Source of the DNA: Gallaecimonas mangrovi | GTDB lineage: Bacteria; Pseudomonadota; Gammaproteobacteria; Enterobacterales; Gallaecimonadaceae | Direction of reading: 5' to 3' | Length of the DNA: 64,000 nt | NCBI RefSeq assembly: GCF_003367375.1 | Contig: NZ_CP031416.1 | Coordinates: 1,867,501 to 1,931,500, forward strand | In this document: piece by piece, positions 61,581 to 64,000 of the stretch | How positions within the stretch are numbered: the first letter of the stretch is position 1 | How the letters are laid out: each line of letters begins with the position of its first letter | Translations under genes and position numbers: made by a program | The notes under the pieces: model-generated | What the model was told of the DNA's origin: nothing | Seen by the model: only the letters and a program-made list of their open reading frames with translations | The model's database searches: none

Positions 61581-62594
61581 ATGAGCATTGAAGTCAAAGC
61601 GGTGATCCTCCATCGGTTGGATCTTAACCAGGAAGGTCTGCTGACCGTTAAGCCCCGTGAACAACCCCTGCCTGCCACTGAGGCGGTTACCAACCTGATT
61701 GGTGAACTGCATGCCAGTTATGCCGCCAAGCCAGGTAAAGGTTTTGCTGCGTTTAATGAAACGGGGTCAAGTTTTGCTGAAACCTTGGCTAATTACCTTG
61801 ATGGCCAGTTGCCGTTTGTGCCTTTTACCTTAAAAGCGGCCGATCTGCTGCAAGCACAGCTTAATCATTATGCGCTGATTGAAACCGGCTATTTGCTGCT
61901 GGCGCATTACCAGCACTTGGCCGTTGATAAGCTGCTAGTGATGCAGTTAAAAGCACAAGACTCAGTGACCATTACCGATGCCTTGGAATTGGGGCAAACC
62001 CGCTTTTTAGAACTAAAAAGCCTGCAATTGGCGGCCAGCATTGACTTGACGGCTTGGCAGGTTGAACCCGAACGCCGCCAATATATTAGCTTTATTCGTG
62101 GCCGGGCCGGGCGCAAGGTGTCTGACTTTTTCCTCGACTTTCTCGGCTGCGAAGAAGGGGTAAATGCCAAAGCGCAGAGCCAAGCCTTACTAACGGCAGT
62201 TGATGACTACTGCGCAGCCACAGGTCTTGAGGGTCAGGAACGCCAGGAAGTCGGCAAGCAGGTTTTTGATTACTGCAAAGAAAAGGCTGCTAGTGGCGAG
62301 GAAGTCACGGTCAGTGAATTGTCTGACAGCCTGCCACCTTGGGAAGGTGAAAGCCGCTTTGCCGACTTTGCAGTACAGGGCGACTATGGCTTGGAAGACA
62401 AATTCCCCGTCGAGCAAAGCGCACTTAAGCCATTGGTGAAATTCTCCGGTACCGGCGCTGGGGTTACTGTCAGCTTTGAAGAAAAGCACCTTGGCGAGCG
62501 GGTACTGTATGACGCAGCTACCGATACGCTCACTATCAAAGGCCTGCCTGCCAACCTGCGCGAGCAACTTAAAAAGCGCTTAGGTGGGGGCTAA
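61581..62594 (+). CDS. yejK: Nucleoid-associated protein YejK (NdpA)
   Basis: Nucleoid protein of 337 residues, close to the E. coli length. Family segments: HRLDLNQEGLLTVKPREQPLP, NQ-rich start followed by LIETGYLLLAHYQHLAVDKLLVMQL, DLTAWQVEPERRQYISFIRGRAGRKVSDFFLDFLGCEEGVNAK and VKFSGTGAGVTVSFEEKHLGERVLYDAATDTLTIKGLPANLREQLKKRL. It binds DNA without strong sequence preference in known members. Divergent from yejL, ending at a strong terminator. Confidence 0.92.
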   Translation: MSIEVKAVILHRLDLNQEGLLTVKPREQPLPATEAVTNLIGELHASYAAKPGKGFAAFNETGSSFAETLANYLDGQLPFVPFTLKAADLLQAQLNHYALIETGYLLLAHYQHLAVDKLLVMQLKAQDSVTITDALELGQTRFLELKSLQLAASIDLTAWQVEPERRQYISFIRGRAGRKVSDFFLDFLGCEEGVNAKAQSQALLTAVDDYCAATGLEGQERQEVGKQVFDYCKEKAASGEEVTVSELSDSLPPWEGESRFADFAVQGDYGLEDKFPVEQSALKPLVKFSGTGAGVTVSFEEKHLGERVLYDAATDTLTIKGLPANLREQLKKRLGGG

Positions 62595-62597
62595 TTC

Positions 62598-62623
62598 AAA
62601 AAACCGGCATCAGCCGGTTTTTT
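62598..62623 (+). terminator. Terminator after yejK
   Basis: AAAAAACCGGC (62598-62608) with GCCGGTTTTTT (62613-62623), four-base ATCA loop. Confidence 0.88.
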
Positions 62624-62775
62624 GTTGTGCTAATTAGGTTGACCTTCTGGCGCTGGCGTATAAATTCTCGTCATAAGGTCAACTTCTCACCCTTGGTTCT
62701 AAGCTGGTAAAGGGCAGAAGACAGCGACATTTTCGTGCCTTTATGCCGTGTATGCGGCCAACTAAGGGGAATACC

Positions 62776-63054
62776 ATGCTAAGAACCGACGATTTACGCC
62801 GACAGCGCCGAATGGAAGTCAATTCCGAGGTACGGGTTACCGTTGAGGGGAGCGAACTCAGTGGCCTTTGCAGTAACTTAAGTGCTAACGGTATGGCCAT
62901 TCGCTTGGAAACTGAAATTGCGCCGGGTAGCCATGTAACCGTGCACCTTGAAGGCGGTATGGCAAAACTCCCGCCCTTTGTAACAGAGGCCGTGGTGATC
63001 CGTTGTGACCCTGTTGAAAGCGGCTTCGAAGTGGGTGTCACCTTTGACGACTAG
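62776..63054 (+). CDS. PilZ-domain c-di-GMP receptor
   Basis: Single-domain PilZ protein of 92 residues. The ATG at 62776 has AAGGGGA about eight bases upstream; the longer frame from 62743 is unnecessary. The c-di-GMP-binding signatures are RRQRRMEV (RxxxR) near residue 9 and NLSANGM ([DN]xSxxG) near 38. It probably senses the output of diguanylate cyclases such as the one at 8.2-9.9 kb and controls motility or surface polymers; the target cannot be named. Confidence 0.88.
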   Translation: MLRTDDLRRQRRMEVNSEVRVTVEGSELSGLCSNLSANGMAIRLETEIAPGSHVTVHLEGGMAKLPPFVTEAVVIRCDPVESGFEVGVTFDD

Positions 63055-63287
63055 TTAGTTTGCATTAAATCTCAAACGCTGACATTTTCAGCGCTAAAAG
63101 GCCTATCACTGCTGTCATCAAAAAATGCCAGTAAGGGCTGTGGCCTCTGCTAGAACTGCCGCTACTATGCTTTTGCCGCGGTCATGCCTTCGTCACTCTG
63201 ATTTACTTACTGTAAAAACGCCGTGAGCCGTCTGGTTCAACGACATCATTCCAGAGATTATCCTGCCACGACAGGTCGTCGGTTTTT
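63055..63287. other. Intergenic region with coding-like minus-strand remnant
   Basis: The first part (63055-63180) shows no gene. At about 63203-63310 on the minus strand a 33-codon open stretch without a start codon reads LFKKTDDLSWQDNLWNDV and then VEPDGSRRFYSK before a stop. It begins inside the end of the M48-like gene in another frame. This looks like the tail of a protein after a frameshift or a decayed gene. Confidence 0.3.
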
Positions 63288-64000
63288 TTAAAGAGCGACG
63301 GGGCAGTCTAAGCAAACGGCCAACACCCTAAAAAACTCAGCCTCTTCACCACTGACTCTGCCATCTTGGCGAATGGCTTTGAGCGCCCCTTGTAAGAAGC
63401 GCTGGCGCACGGGCTCTGACGCCTGTTGTAGTTGACTCAGGGCATTACCCAGTTCAGTTGGCGCTGGCACCTCTGGTAATAGCGATAGGCTGTAAAGGCC
63501 AATGGTATTGGCACCCATACCGAAGGCGCGCTCGGCACTACCGGCATCGAGGGTTTGCCAAGCCAGGGCGCTTAGCAATAGTTCTATCTGTGCGGCCACG
63601 CTTTTTAGGTTTTTAAACTTGGTTTTAACCACTGAATGCTCAAATTGGCCGCTAATTTGGTGGGTGACAAAGCGATAAAGCAGCCACTCAAACAAGCTGA
63701 CCCGGCCGTCTGCTTGCGTCAATTTAACCAAGGTGTCCTTGAACGTATTAAATTGCGTTTGTGACATCGTTTTAAGGCTAGGTATCGCTTTTTCCAGCAA
63801 TGGAAAGCGCTGCCCCGGTTGCAATTCGCTTAATCCCTCGTAGTAGCGCTCGGCGGGTTTGGGGTTATCCAATAACGCCAGTTGCCGTTCGCGAATAGTC
63901 GGATCTTGGTCCAGTAACATGGCAAAGGTCAGGTAGCAGGCATCTAACGGGTCGCGGCTGGCCTTATCTAACTGGTGGGGAAGGGTGGCTGCTAAGGCGG
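63288..64000 (-). CDS. C-terminal part of an M48-family metallopeptidase, cut by the window edge
   Basis: The frame is open from 64000 leftward, so the N-terminal half with HExxH lies outside. About 236 residues are visible. QLDKASRDPLDACYLTFAMLLDQDPTIRERQLALL, then alpha-helical FNTFKDTLVKLTQADGRVSLFEWLLYRFVTHQI and LKAIRQDGRVSGEEAEFFRVLAVCLDCP, are typical of the C-terminal TerB-like extension in gammaproteobacterial M48 proteins that also carry an N-terminal membrane domain. A start at 63920 would be internal. The call is from general likeness; the catalytic domain cannot be checked. Confidence 0.6.
   Translation of the reverse strand, partial: ALAATLPHQLDKASRDPLDACYLTFAMLLDQDPTIRERQLALLDNPKPAERYYEGLSELQPGQRFPLLEKAIPSLKTMSQTQFNTFKDTLVKLTQADGRVSLFEWLLYRFVTHQISGQFEHSVVKTKFKNLKSVAAQIELLLSALAWQTLDAGSAERAFGMGANTIGLYSLSLLPEVPAPTELGNALSQLQQASEPVRQRFLQGALKAIRQDGRVSGEEAEFFRVLAVCLDCPVAL

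Overview
The window is an ordinary-looking stretch of chromosome from a gammaproteobacterium. The evidence is conserved synteny: uvrY-uvrC-pgsA followed by tRNA-Gly/Cys/Leu, yccA-tusDCBE, metG/apbC-udk-dcd, and yejM-yejL-yejK beside tRNA-Pro, as in Escherichia coli. The S46 peptidase, FecIR-type TonB receptor and Acr3-type ars operon fit a free-living, probably marine or estuarine relative of Alteromonadales/Aeromonadales. Gallaecimonas is my guess for the genus and is inference only. Most genes are moderately GC-rich. The exceptions are AT-rich orphan genes at 1-1060 and 2640-3130 and a sulfotransferase with its upstream flank at 57.4-58.5 kb.

Layout. 1-1.26 kb: AT-rich orphans and an attC-like inverted repeat. 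1.26-12.6 kb: rhlE, a lipoprotein, two GNAT acetyltransferases, a frameshifted patatin/cPLA2-like gene, a secreted SurE-like protein, an Fe-ADH-family dehydrogenase, a 7TM diguanylate cyclase, cspA and an M14 carboxypeptidase. 12.6-17.4 kb: an ECF sigma factor, FecR anti-sigma factor and TonB receptor (cell-surface signalling). 17.5-20.8 kb: tusEBCD, yccA, tRNA-Ser and a bestrophin homologue. 21.0-34.4 kb: a nearly complete molybdenum cofactor island, comprising moeB, mogA, a YdeP-type molybdo-oxidoreductase, fdhD, moaEDCB, mobA, moaA behind a probable Moco riboswitch, a LysR regulator, moeA and modABC. 34.6-38.3 kb: uvrY, uvrC, pgsA and four tRNAs. 38.8-42.8 kb: an SH3b/His-rich secreted protein, a yybP-ykoY Mn riboswitch with mntP, and arsR-arsC-arsH-acr3. 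42.8-57.4 kb: an acetyl-CoA hydrolase/transferase, a thioesterase operon, metG, apbC, udk, dcd, arfB, a class-3-lipase-like protein lacking its serine, cnoX, an S46 peptidase and an FG-GAP-like protein. 57.4-64 kb: sulfotransferase, two tRNA-Pro genes, yejM/L/K, a PilZ protein and the C-terminal part of an M48 peptidase cut by the window edge.

How they work together. The Mo block encodes molybdate uptake (ModABC), molybdopterin synthesis (MoaA-E, MoeB), Mo insertion (MogA, MoeA), nucleotide attachment (MobA) and delivery of sulfurated cofactor to a formate-dehydrogenase-like client (FdhD, YdeP-like). Metal homeostasis recurs: a Mn-sensing leader for the Mn exporter, and an arsenic operon with a clear palindrome over its promoter. 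I see no CRISPR array, complete prophage, transposase or recognisable new defence system. The points most worth checking are the serine-less lipase homologue, the frameshifted phospholipase, the FecIR/TonB/carboxypeptidase locus, the two leader RNAs and the attC-like repeat beside the AT-rich orphans.
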